From Bacteroidota bacterium (GTDB lineage: Bacteria > Bacteroidota > Bacteroidia > Bacteroidales > UBA12481), in contig JAUVKA010000016.1 of the NCBI GenBank assembly GCA_030592205.1, positions 1 to 19,868 of the forward strand: a stretch of 19,868 nucleotides of DNA. Direction: 5' to 3'. Below are positions 1 through 6,819 of the stretch, piece after piece. Position 1 is the first letter of the stretch. Each line of letters begins with the position of its first letter. Made by a program: the position numbers and the translations under genes. The notes under the pieces were generated by a model. It did no database searches. It saw only the letters and a program-made list of their open reading frames with translations, and was not told the origin of the DNA.

Positions 1-113
1 TACTATCTCTATTTCTTATTTTTGGTGGTCATTAGTTAATGGAAACCGCCGTGGTACGATGAGTATGCCCGGTGGTGTGGGGGGACAGCGGCGTGAGCCG
101 CTTCCTACCCGAT
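1..113 (+). mobile_element. Group II intron, 3' terminal part (domains V and VI)
   Basis: Two adjacent hairpins match the end of a bacterial group II intron. Domain V is about 45-76: a 7-bp outer stem (accgccg 45-51 with cggtggt 70-76, one G-U pair), an unpaired T52, a gg/cc pair, a 2-nt bulge on the 3' side (tg, 66-67), and a short tac/gta stem with a gatga loop. The ACCGCCG...CGGTGGTGTG pattern is one I recall from many bacterial introns. Domain VI is about 79-110: stem agcggc (87-92) with gccgct (97-102), a GTGA tetraloop, then CCTACCCGAT with A107 as likely branch-point adenosine, about 6 nt before a 3' end near 113. The 5' end and any reverse-transcriptase ORF would lie left of position 1. 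The upper stem of domain V is imperfect, so the copy may be decayed. Confidence 0.65.
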
Positions 114-114
114 T

Positions 115-387
115 AGCAAACAAGATCCCAATTAGATTTTTTTACCCCGTAGGGGTTATACAATTTTATTTTGTTAATCCCCTACGGGGAATCAAATAAT
201 TAATTGTATTGTATTACAATTATATAACCGCTACGCGGTATTATGTTAAGACAATTTGAATCACCTGAACACCTGAATAACCTGAATGTATGAATCATAC
301 ACAATATTGCGAACAACGACAAAGATGGTGTGTGTCATCCCCAAAGGTGGGGATCGATAGGCGTCCTTTAGGAGCAATGTTAAAGAA
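115..387. repeat. Gene-free stretch with clustered palindromes (REP-like)
   Basis: This stretch between the intron end and the plsY stop holds no credible gene. It contains (a) an 11-bp inverted repeat, ccccgtagggg at 145-155 and cccctacgggg at 179-189, each arm itself nearly palindromic; (b) an 8-bp perfect inverted repeat, taattgta 201-208 and tacaatta 215-222; (c) accgc 227-231 and gcggt 235-239 around a TAC loop; (d) three near-tandem copies of acctgaa at 263, 271 and 280; (e) atcccc 337-342 and ggggat 349-354. None is followed by a clear T-run on the strand that would end plsY transcription. The cluster resembles dispersed intergenic palindromic elements, but copy number elsewhere in the genome cannot be judged from this window. 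Confidence 0.5.
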
Positions 388-1020
388 TCAGGGCTTCTTC
401 CTAAAATAGATTCGATTTTCCTCGCCTTTGATCAGTCGGCCGATATTCTTCCTGTGGGTAAAAAGAATCACTGATGTTAAAAGAAATGAAAAAACGAGTA
501 ATGAGATGTTTTGCCCGGGATACCAAAGCAGTACCCAGATAGGAAAGCTCAAACTGGCGGCAATTGACCCGAGACTGACATAGCGACTGGTAAAGAGGAG
601 TATCAGGAAAACTACCACAGCAAGCGAGGCACCCAAAGGGAATAAGCCCAGAAGTAAGCCTAATCCTGTAGCAACACCTTTACCCCCACGGAATTGGGCC
701 AGAACTGGAAATATATGACCAACAAGGGCGAGCAAGCCAAAAAGGATTGGGAATAACTGTTCTGTGAAATCTGTTAACAGGTCCTTGGGAAAGAACCTGA
801 AAATAAATACAGCAAAAAACCCTTTTGCGATGTCAAGTATTAAGACAGGAATCCCTGCCTTAATACCAAGTATTCGCAAGGCGTTAGTAAAACCGGCATT
901 ATTGCTGCCGTGATCTCTCACATCAATTTTGTAAAAGAACTTTCCAATCCATACAGCTGTAGGAATGGAGCCTAGTATATAGGCCAAAAAGAACAATAAA
1001 ATCGCCAGGAATATCTCCAT
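388..1020 (-). CDS. plsY: Acyl-phosphate:glycerol-3-phosphate acyltransferase PlsY
   Basis: PlsY transfers an acyl group from acyl-phosphate to sn-glycerol-3-phosphate, giving lysophosphatidic acid, the first step of phospholipid synthesis, at the inner membrane. The 210-residue product is hydrophobic throughout with several membrane segments. It carries the family motifs: the G-S-N-N-A-G-F-T-N loop at about 38-46, D63 and K66-G67, the long loop HIFPVLAQFRGGKGVAT at 102-118 and SLGS at 149-152. The start at 1020 (MEIFLAIL) is chosen because the reading frame can be extended to 1095 but the extra 25 residues lie partly in a terminator-like hairpin and would precede the usual N-terminus; 210 residues is a typical length. 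Motif 1 usually reads G-S-G-N-x-G-A-T-N, so Asn for Gly and Phe for Ala are mild deviations. It lies downstream of ppdK on the same strand. Confidence 0.93.
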   Translation of the reverse strand: MEIFLAILLFFLAYILGSIPTAVWIGKFFYKIDVRDHGSNNAGFTNALRILGIKAGIPVLILDIAKGFFAVFIFRFFPKDLLTDFTEQLFPILFGLLALVGHIFPVLAQFRGGKGVATGLGLLLGLFPLGASLAVVVFLILLFTSRYVSLGSIAASLSFPIWVLLWYPGQNISLLVFSFLLTSVILFTHRKNIGRLIKGEENRIYFRKKP

Positions 1021-1066
1021 TTGCAAAAATTGAATTAATTCAAAGTAATGTAAAAGATGTGAAAAG

Positions 1067-1100
1067 AAAAAATGACCGCCTAAACAGACAGTCATTTTTT
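1067..1100 (-). terminator. Terminator-like hairpin after ppdK
   Basis: A perfect 10-bp inverted repeat (aaaaaatgac 1067-1076, gtcatttttt 1091-1100) surrounds a 14-nt loop in the ppdK-plsY gap. Read on the minus strand it ends in GTCATTTTTT followed by C and TTTT, which fits an intrinsic terminator for ppdK, although the stem is A/T-rich. The symmetry would allow action in both directions. It separates ppdK from plsY, so plsY may have its own promoter. Confidence 0.5.
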
Positions 1101-1118
1101 CTTGTCTTACATGCTTTA

Positions 1119-3845
1119 TTACAGCGCTTTAGCAGCAGCTTGTGCAGCAGCCAAACGAGCGATAGGAACCCTGAATGGAGAACAACTAACGTAATCCATT
1201 CCTACTCTGTGACAAAATTCAACCGAACTAGGTTCTCCACCATGCTCACCACAAATTCCAATTTTAAGATTAGGCTTAGTTTTCCGTCCTCTTTCAGTAG
1301 CCATTTGTACCAGCTGTCCAACACCTTCCTGGTCCAGAACCTGGAAAGGATCATCTTTCAATAAGCCTTTTTCAACATAGATTGGCAGAAATTTACCGGC
1401 ATCATCGCGTGAATAACCGAATGCCATCTGAGTAAGGTCATTTGTGCCAAATGAGAAGAATTCAGCAGATTCAGCAATCTTATCTGCAACAAGTGCGGCA
1501 CGAGGAATCTCAATCATTGTTCCAACAAGATAATCGATCTTTTCACCTCTTTCCGCAAAAACCTTATTGATCGTACTTCTTACAATGTCTTCCTGCATTT
1601 TCATTTCACCATAAGTACCGGTTCGTGGTACCATTATCTCAGGCATCGCTTTGATGCCTTTTTTCTGAAGATTCAAGGCGGCCTCAATTATAGCTCTTGC
1701 CTGCATTTCTGTAATTTCAGGATAGGTATTACCAAGGCGACATCCACGGTGACCCAGCATAGGGTTGAATTCATGAAGTGAATCAACTTTATCTTTCACA
1801 TCCTGAACTGTTATTCCCATTTGCTCAGCCATTTCCTTTTGGTTCTCTTCCTCATGAGGAATAAACTCATGCAAAGGTGGATCTAATAATCTAACTGTAA
1901 CAGGGAGGTCTTGCATAGCTTCAAAAATACCTTCGAAATCTTCCCTTTGAATAGGCAATAACTTGTTCAGAGCTGCTCTACGACCGGCTTCATCTTCGGC
2001 AAGGATCATTTCCCTAACGGCAATAATCCTGTCGCCTTCAAAAAACATGTGCTCGGTACGGGTTAATCCAATACCTATTGCTCCAAAACTACGTGCAATC
2101 TGTGAATCATGAGGTGTATCAGCATTTGTTCTAACCTTCATGGTTGAGAACTTATCAGCCAGATCCATCAGCTTACCAAAGTCTCCGCTTAACTCAGGAT
2201 TAATAGTTTTAATCTTTCCTTCGTATACATTACCTGTGGTTCCATTAAGGGAAATCCAATCACCCTCTTTGTATGTTTTACTACCGGTTTTAAGAGTTTT
2301 TTCCTTATAATTTATTTTTACATCACCGGCACCGGAAATACAGCATTTGCCCATTCCACGTGCAACAACAGCCGCGTGTGAAGTCATTCCGCCGCGAGCA
2401 GTGAGAATACCATTGGCAACATTCATACCCTTCAGGTCTTCCGGAGAAGTTTCGATACGGACAAGAACAACTTCTTTTCCTTCATCAGCCCAAACTTCGG
2501 CATCATCTGCATGAAATACAATCTGTCCGGTTGCTGCACCTGGAGAAGCAGGAAGCCCTTTGCCAATTACTGCGGATGCAGAAAGAGCTTCTTCATCAAA
2601 AACGGGGTGAAGCAACTCGTCCAGCTTGTTAGGCTCATTTCTCAGTAGAGCTTCTTTTTCACTTAATGTACCATCATTCAACATATCCATAGAGATCTTA
2701 ACCATGGCAGCACCGGTGCGTTTTCCATTACGGGTTTGAAGTAACCATAGCTTTCCATCCTGTATGGTGAATTCAAGATCCTGCATATCAGAATAATGAT
2801 CTTCCAGTTTTTGCTGTATAGAATTCAGTTCTGCATATATTTCAGGCATTGACTCCTCCAGTGATGGGAAATTAGCAGCGCGGTCCTCTTCAGTAACGTT
2901 GGCCAACTTAGCCCAACGCTTGGATCCTTCCAAAGTGATTTGCAGTGGAGTGCGAATACCGGCAACAACATCTTCACCTTGTGCATCAATAAGATATTCA
3001 CCATTAAAAATGTCTTCTCCTGTACCTGCATCACGGGTAAAAGCAACTCCGGTACCGGAATTCTGACCCATATTACCGAAAACCATGGCCTGAACATTTA
3101 CCGCTGTTCCCCATTCGTCAGGGATACGATTTAATTGACGGTAATAAATAGCTCTTTCAGTATTCCAACTGTTAAAAACAGCTATAACTGAACCCCATAA
3201 CTGCTCCCAGGGATCAGTTGGGAAATCCATGCCTGTTTTAGCTTTAACAGCAGCCTTGAATTTGCTTACCATATCCTTCAGGTCATCAACAGATAATTCA
3301 GTATCATCTTTAACTCCTTTGGCTTTCTTAATCTCTTCGATTATCGCCTCAAAAGCATCTATGTCTTCTTTTGACTCAGGCTTAAGGCCCATAACCACAT
3401 CTCCGTACAGCTGAACAAAACGCCGGTAGGAATCCCATGCTAAACGCTCGTTACCGGTTAACTTAATAATACCGGCAACGGCATCATCGTTCAATCCCAG
3501 GTTTAGTACTGTATCCATCATCCCTGGCATAGAAGCACGCGCTCCGGAACGTACAGAAAGAAGACACGGATTCTCATTGCTTCCAAACAGGGTTCCTGTA
3601 ATGCTTTCAACCTTATGAACAGCTGCTTCTACTTCTTCTTTGAGTAATTCAACAACCTGATCTTTACCAAGCTTGTTGTATTCAGCACATACATCTGTAG
3701 TAATAGTGAAACCCGGAGGTACCGGTACCCCAATTAAATTCATTTCAGCCAGATTGGCTCCTTTTCCTCCCAAGAGGTTTTTCATGTCAGTGCGACCTTC
3801 AGCTTCTTTATTACCGAAAGTATATACACGTTTGACCTTTGACAT
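1119..3845 (-). CDS. ppdK: Pyruvate, phosphate dikinase
   Basis: The enzyme interconverts pyruvate + ATP + Pi and phosphoenolpyruvate + AMP + PPi, so it can run gluconeogenically or, with PPi, glycolytically. The 908-residue product shows the domains in order: an N-terminal ATP-grasp nucleotide-binding domain (GGKGANLAEM near 26-35, SVRSGARASMPGMMDT at 97-112), a swivelling phosphohistidine domain with GGMTSHAAVVARGMG (485-499) placing catalytic His490 two residues after Thr488, and a C-terminal PEP/pyruvate barrel with LTRTEHMFF (594-602), MVPRTGT (738-744) and GICGEHGGEP (863-872) containing the general-acid Cys865. All key residues are present. The start at 3845 (MSKVKRVYTF) is preferred over an upstream extension to 3899 whose 18 extra residues (MLEKIVCN...) do not resemble the family. 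A -7-like box lies 54 bp upstream. Confidence 0.97.
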   Translation of the reverse strand: MSKVKRVYTFGNKEAEGRTDMKNLLGGKGANLAEMNLIGVPVPPGFTITTDVCAEYNKLGKDQVVELLKEEVEAAVHKVESITGTLFGSNENPCLLSVRSGARASMPGMMDTVLNLGLNDDAVAGIIKLTGNERLAWDSYRRFVQLYGDVVMGLKPESKEDIDAFEAIIEEIKKAKGVKDDTELSVDDLKDMVSKFKAAVKAKTGMDFPTDPWEQLWGSVIAVFNSWNTERAIYYRQLNRIPDEWGTAVNVQAMVFGNMGQNSGTGVAFTRDAGTGEDIFNGEYLIDAQGEDVVAGIRTPLQITLEGSKRWAKLANVTEEDRAANFPSLEESMPEIYAELNSIQQKLEDHYSDMQDLEFTIQDGKLWLLQTRNGKRTGAAMVKISMDMLNDGTLSEKEALLRNEPNKLDELLHPVFDEEALSASAVIGKGLPASPGAATGQIVFHADDAEVWADEGKEVVLVRIETSPEDLKGMNVANGILTARGGMTSHAAVVARGMGKCCISGAGDVKINYKEKTLKTGSKTYKEGDWISLNGTTGNVYEGKIKTINPELSGDFGKLMDLADKFSTMKVRTNADTPHDSQIARSFGAIGIGLTRTEHMFFEGDRIIAVREMILAEDEAGRRAALNKLLPIQREDFEGIFEAMQDLPVTVRLLDPPLHEFIPHEEENQKEMAEQMGITVQDVKDKVDSLHEFNPMLGHRGCRLGNTYPEITEMQARAIIEAALNLQKKGIKAMPEIMVPRTGTYGEMKMQEDIVRSTINKVFAERGEKIDYLVGTMIEIPRAALVADKIAESAEFFSFGTNDLTQMAFGYSRDDAGKFLPIYVEKGLLKDDPFQVLDQEGVGQLVQMATERGRKTKPNLKIGICGEHGGEPSSVEFCHRVGMDYVSCSPFRVPIARLAAAQAAAKAL

Positions 3846-3898
3846 AATGGTGTTTTTTAATGTTAGAATAAATGTGTTACAGACTATTTTTTCAAGCA

Positions 3899-3906
3899 CA
3901 AAAATA
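3899..3906 (-). promoter_or_regulatory. Possible -7 element for ppdK
   Basis: The minus strand reads TATTTTTG here, an exact fit to the Bacteroidota -7 consensus TAnnTTTG, 53 bases upstream of the chosen ppdK start. No clear TTTG -33 element was found 19-21 bases further upstream, and the region is A/T-rich, so a chance match is possible. Confidence 0.35.
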
Positions 3907-3971
3907 GCTTAAAATTGTTTAAAATGCTAATTAAGATAAGGCACTGAAACTCAATACAATACGAAGAGTAT

Positions 3972-4880
3972 TTAAGCATTTGAACGAGGATGGAAGCGGA
4001 TGATAGTATCTACTAAAAATTCCCTGTTAAGGTGGGTGTATATTTCGGTTGTAAGAATGGATTCATGTCCAAGTAATTCCTGAACCGCACGTAAATCAGC
4101 TCCTCCTTCAACAAGGTGGGATGCAAAGGAATGTCGAAATGTATGTGGACTGATAGATTTCTTAATATTAGCATTTTCAGCACAACTCTTAACGATGTTA
4201 AATATCATAACACGTGATAAATGCTTGCCAAAACGGTTTAAGAATACAAAATCTTCATATCCATCCTGTATCTTTCCTTTCAATCTATATAAGGAGATGT
4301 AGGTTTTAATCGAATTCAAGGCATGAGAACCCAAAGGAACCAAACGCTCTTTATTCCCTTTGCCTATAATTCGTAAATATTGGTACTTGAAATTGATATT
4401 AGAGATTAACAATCCGGTGAGCTCAGAAACACGCAGGCCACAACCATATAATATTTCAATAATTGCTTTATTACGGTATCCATAATCATGGCTAAGATCT
4501 ATAGCCGAAATTATTTGTTCAATTTCTAAAGCTGTCAGGATATCAGGAAGTTTTCTTCCGCTTTGGGGAGTTTCCAGAAGGCTGGCAGGATTTTTTTCGA
4601 CAATACCCTCAAGTTTTAGAAACTTATAAAAGCCGCGAATACTTGATACAACACGGGCCTGGGAAACGGCACTTAAACCTGATTCTGAAATCCATTGTAC
4701 AAATTTCCTAAGTTCCTCCAAACTGCAATCAGCTGGAGTAAGGCCAGGATATTTCATTTCCAGGAATTGAAAAAACTTGCTGAGATCACTCAGGTAAGCA
4801 TCCTGGGAATTTACAGAGAGGGATTTTTCCAGACGAATGAAAATGCTATAATCCCTTATATATTTGTCTTGCCAACTCAT
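3972..4880 (-). CDS. xerD: Tyrosine recombinase XerD
   Basis: A site-specific tyrosine recombinase that, with XerC, resolves chromosome dimers at dif and is activated by FtsK. The 302-residue product has the N-terminal SAM-like core-binding domain (about 1-95) and the C-terminal catalytic domain. The full catalytic set is visible: Arg150 (YGCGLRVSEL), Lys174 (GKGNKER), His246 and Arg249 (SPHTFRHSFASHL), His272 (LLGHESILTTEIYTHL) and the nucleophile Tyr281. Length and motifs fit chromosomal Xer proteins rather than a phage or island integrase, and no attachment site or mobile cargo lies beside it. It is divergent from aroQ across 66 bp; xerD next to aroQ-pyk is an arrangement I recall from Bacteroidota. 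XerC and XerD paralogues are hard to tell apart without a tree. Confidence 0.92.
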   Translation of the reverse strand: MSWQDKYIRDYSIFIRLEKSLSVNSQDAYLSDLSKFFQFLEMKYPGLTPADCSLEELRKFVQWISESGLSAVSQARVVSSIRGFYKFLKLEGIVEKNPASLLETPQSGRKLPDILTALEIEQIISAIDLSHDYGYRNKAIIEILYGCGLRVSELTGLLISNINFKYQYLRIIGKGNKERLVPLGSHALNSIKTYISLYRLKGKIQDGYEDFVFLNRFGKHLSRVMIFNIVKSCAENANIKKSISPHTFRHSFASHLVEGGADLRAVQELLGHESILTTEIYTHLNREFLVDTIIRFHPRSNA

Positions 4881-4925
4881 TCAATCGATTTGCATGTAAA
4901 ATAACTATTTGCTGACAGCTTTTAT

Positions 4926-4933
4926 TATTTTTG
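4926..4933 (+). promoter_or_regulatory. Possible -7 element for aroQ-pyk
   Basis: TATTTTTG matches TAnnTTTG exactly and ends 13 bases before the aroQ ATG, implying a leader of only about 5-10 nt. A TTTG occurs at 4908-4911, but the spacing of 14 bases is shorter than the usual 19-21, so the -33 part is uncertain. Confidence 0.42.
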
Positions 4934-4946
4934 TAAAAACAAAACT

Positions 4947-5375
4947 ATGAAAATACTCATAATCAACGGGCCTAATCTTAACATACTGGGATCCAGAGAG
5001 GTGGATGTATATGGTGAAAAAAGTTTTGAAGGCTATCTGCCCATTCTAAAAAATCTTTTTACTGATTTGAGTATTGAGTATTTTCAATCGAACTGGGAGG
5101 GGGAGATAATTGACAAGCTTCATGATGCTGATAAAAATTATTCCGGGGTGGTTCTTAATGCTGCTGCATATACCCATACCTCTGTTGCTATTGCTGATGC
5201 TGTAAAAGCTATATCTATTCCAGTGGTTGAGGTTCATATCAGCAATATCCTTCAGCGGGAAGATTTTCGACATAAATCTCTTATCAGTCCAAATTGTATT
5301 GGCAGTATTATGGGTTTTGGCCTTTATTCCTATAGGCTTGGCGTGGAAAGTCTAAGAATTGTTAAGGAGAATTAA
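4947..5375 (+). CDS. aroQ: Type II 3-dehydroquinate dehydratase
   Basis: This enzyme dehydrates 3-dehydroquinate to 3-dehydroshikimate, the third step of the shikimate pathway, in the cytoplasm. The 142-residue product has the type II signature throughout: NGPNLNILG (8-15 region), Arg17 and the catalytic Tyr22 (VDVYG), FQSNWEGEIID (46-56), NAAAYTHTS (71-79), VEVHISN with His97, and FRHKS with Arg108. Length is normal for dodecameric AroQ. It starts 66 bp from the divergent xerD start and is followed on the same strand by pyk after 34 bp, so the two are probably co-transcribed. Confidence 0.96.
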   Translation: MKILIINGPNLNILGSREVDVYGEKSFEGYLPILKNLFTDLSIEYFQSNWEGEIIDKLHDADKNYSGVVLNAAAYTHTSVAIADAVKAISIPVVEVHISNILQREDFRHKSLISPNCIGSIMGFGLYSYRLGVESLRIVKEN

Positions 5376-5409
5376 AAGATTTATTATTGAATTTTCAGAG
5401 TACCCTCTT

Positions 5410-6819
5410 ATGAAACACACTAAAATAGTAGCTACCATTTCCGACCAGCGTTGTGATGTTGGTTTTATCAAGGAGTTGTATAATGCAGGTATGAATGTGG
5501 TCCGTATCAATACTGCCCACCAATCTATTGAAGGATCTAAAGTTGTGATCAATAACATCCGTCAGGTTTCAGATAAAATTGCCGTTTTAATTGACACCAA
5601 AGGGCCGGAAATTCGCACAACTGTTTGTCGGGACCCAATCGCTATTGCAACAGGAGATATTATTAGAATTAAAGGAGATCCAGACAGGCCAACGATACCA
5701 GGGCTGATACACCTTAATTATAAAGGATTTGTATCGGATTTAGCCCTTGATGACCAAATTCTGATTGACGATGGAGATATAGCCCTGTTGGTTATTGAAA
5801 AAACGGAGGACGAATTAATTTGTCGGGCCTTAAATTCATGCATTCTTAAAAGCCGAAAAAGTGTTAACGTACCAGGTGTTAATATCAATTTGCCATCTCT
5901 TAGTGAAAAAGACAAAAAATATATTCAATTTGCAATTGAGGAAGACATTGAATTTATAGCTCACTCTTTTGTGAGGAGAAAGGAGGATGTCCTGGCCATT
6001 AAACAAATACTGGCACTTCATCAATCCAAAATTAAGATCATTGCAAAAATTGAAAACCAGGAAGGCGTTGATAATATTGAGGAGATTCTCGATCATGTTT
6101 ATGGAGTGATGGTTGCCAGAGGTGATTTGGGTGTTGAAATCCCGTATGAAAAAATTCCGGGGGTACAGCAAAAATTGATTTTGGCCTGTATAAGAAGGAA
6201 ACGACCGGTTATTATTGCAACACAAATGTTACACAGTATGATTGAGCATCCCAGACCAACTCGTGCGGAAATTTCTGATGTGGCAAATGCCGTGTATAGA
6301 CGAACCGATGCACTTATGCTTAGCGGGGAAACTGCTTTTGGCCTGTATCCGATTGAGGCAGTCCAAACTATGACAAAAGTGGCTCTTGAGGTTGAAGCCT
6401 CAAGGCCCATTACCGACATCAAGATCTCTTCAATTGATAATGAAATAGCGGCTTTTTTAGCTAATGCTGCAGTAGAGGCCTCTAATGACCTGGATACAAA
6501 AGCCGTAATTGTAGATACTCAGACTGGTCGCACAGCCAGATATTTGGCGGCTTTCAGAAATAACAGACCGGTCTATGCTGCTTGTTATTCTAAGCGAGCA
6601 GTTAAGGAATTAGCTTTGTCTTATGGCGTTACTGCTTTTTATATGGAGCCACGTAAGAAGACAGATGCATTTAAACGTTCGGTTGTAAGGTATTTGTCTG
6701 AAGTTGAGGGGATTGAAATGGATGATAGAATACTTCTGGTAGGCGGAAGCTACGGTCCCCGGCGGGGAGCTTCTTTTTTGGAAATCAGCCTGGTCCAAGA
6801 TTTGTTAGGTCACAAATAA
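5410..6819 (+). CDS. pyk: Pyruvate kinase
   Basis: Pyruvate kinase converts phosphoenolpyruvate + ADP to pyruvate + ATP, the last step of glycolysis. The 469-residue product shows VRINTAH (31-37), DTKGPEIRTT (62-71), IAKIEN with catalytic Lys213 and metal-binding Glu215, ARGDLGVEIP (236-245) with Asp239, and PTRAEISDVANAV...LMLSGETA (283-309), followed by a C-terminal alpha/beta regulatory domain (about 345-469). The start at 5410 (MKHTKIVATI) is chosen because the frame could be extended to 5359, but that would overlap aroQ by 17 bases and add residues not seen in the family. It follows aroQ by 34 bp. Its stop overlaps the stop of the convergent amidohydrolase gene by 10 bp. Confidence 0.96.
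   Translation: MKHTKIVATISDQRCDVGFIKELYNAGMNVVRINTAHQSIEGSKVVINNIRQVSDKIAVLIDTKGPEIRTTVCRDPIAIATGDIIRIKGDPDRPTIPGLIHLNYKGFVSDLALDDQILIDDGDIALLVIEKTEDELICRALNSCILKSRKSVNVPGVNINLPSLSEKDKKYIQFAIEEDIEFIAHSFVRRKEDVLAIKQILALHQSKIKIIAKIENQEGVDNIEEILDHVYGVMVARGDLGVEIPYEKIPGVQQKLILACIRRKRPVIIATQMLHSMIEHPRPTRAEISDVANAVYRRTDALMLSGETAFGLYPIEAVQTMTKVALEVEASRPITDIKISSIDNEIAAFLANAAVEASNDLDTKAVIVDTQTGRTARYLAAFRNNRPVYAACYSKRAVKELALSYGVTAFYMEPRKKTDAFKRSVVRYLSEVEGIEMDDRILLVGGSYGPRRGASFLEISLVQDLLGHK

Noticed and set aside
337..354. Hairpin atcccc/ggggat as a plsY terminator
   Set aside because: No T-run follows on the minus strand, so it is reported only as part of the palindromic stretch.
1021..1095. N-terminal extension of plsY to 1095
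   Set aside because: The extra 25 residues overlap the terminator-like hairpin and precede the usual PlsY N-terminus.
1059..1364. Open frame antisense to the ppdK 3' end
   Set aside because: It lies opposite strongly conserved coding sequence and encodes nothing recognisable; the same holds for the other short frames inside genes.
3846..3899. N-terminal extension of ppdK to 3899
   Set aside because: The added residues are unlike the family; MSKVKRVYTFGNK is a normal PPDK start, and the region holds the promoter.
3972..4880. XerD-like gene as an integrase marking a genomic island
   Set aside because: Length, motifs and the aroQ-pyk neighbourhood fit the chromosomal Xer protein; no att-like repeats or cargo are visible.
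5359..5409. N-terminal extension of pyk overlapping aroQ
   Set aside because: MKHTKIVATI at 5410 is the conserved pyruvate kinase start; the extension adds unrelated residues.
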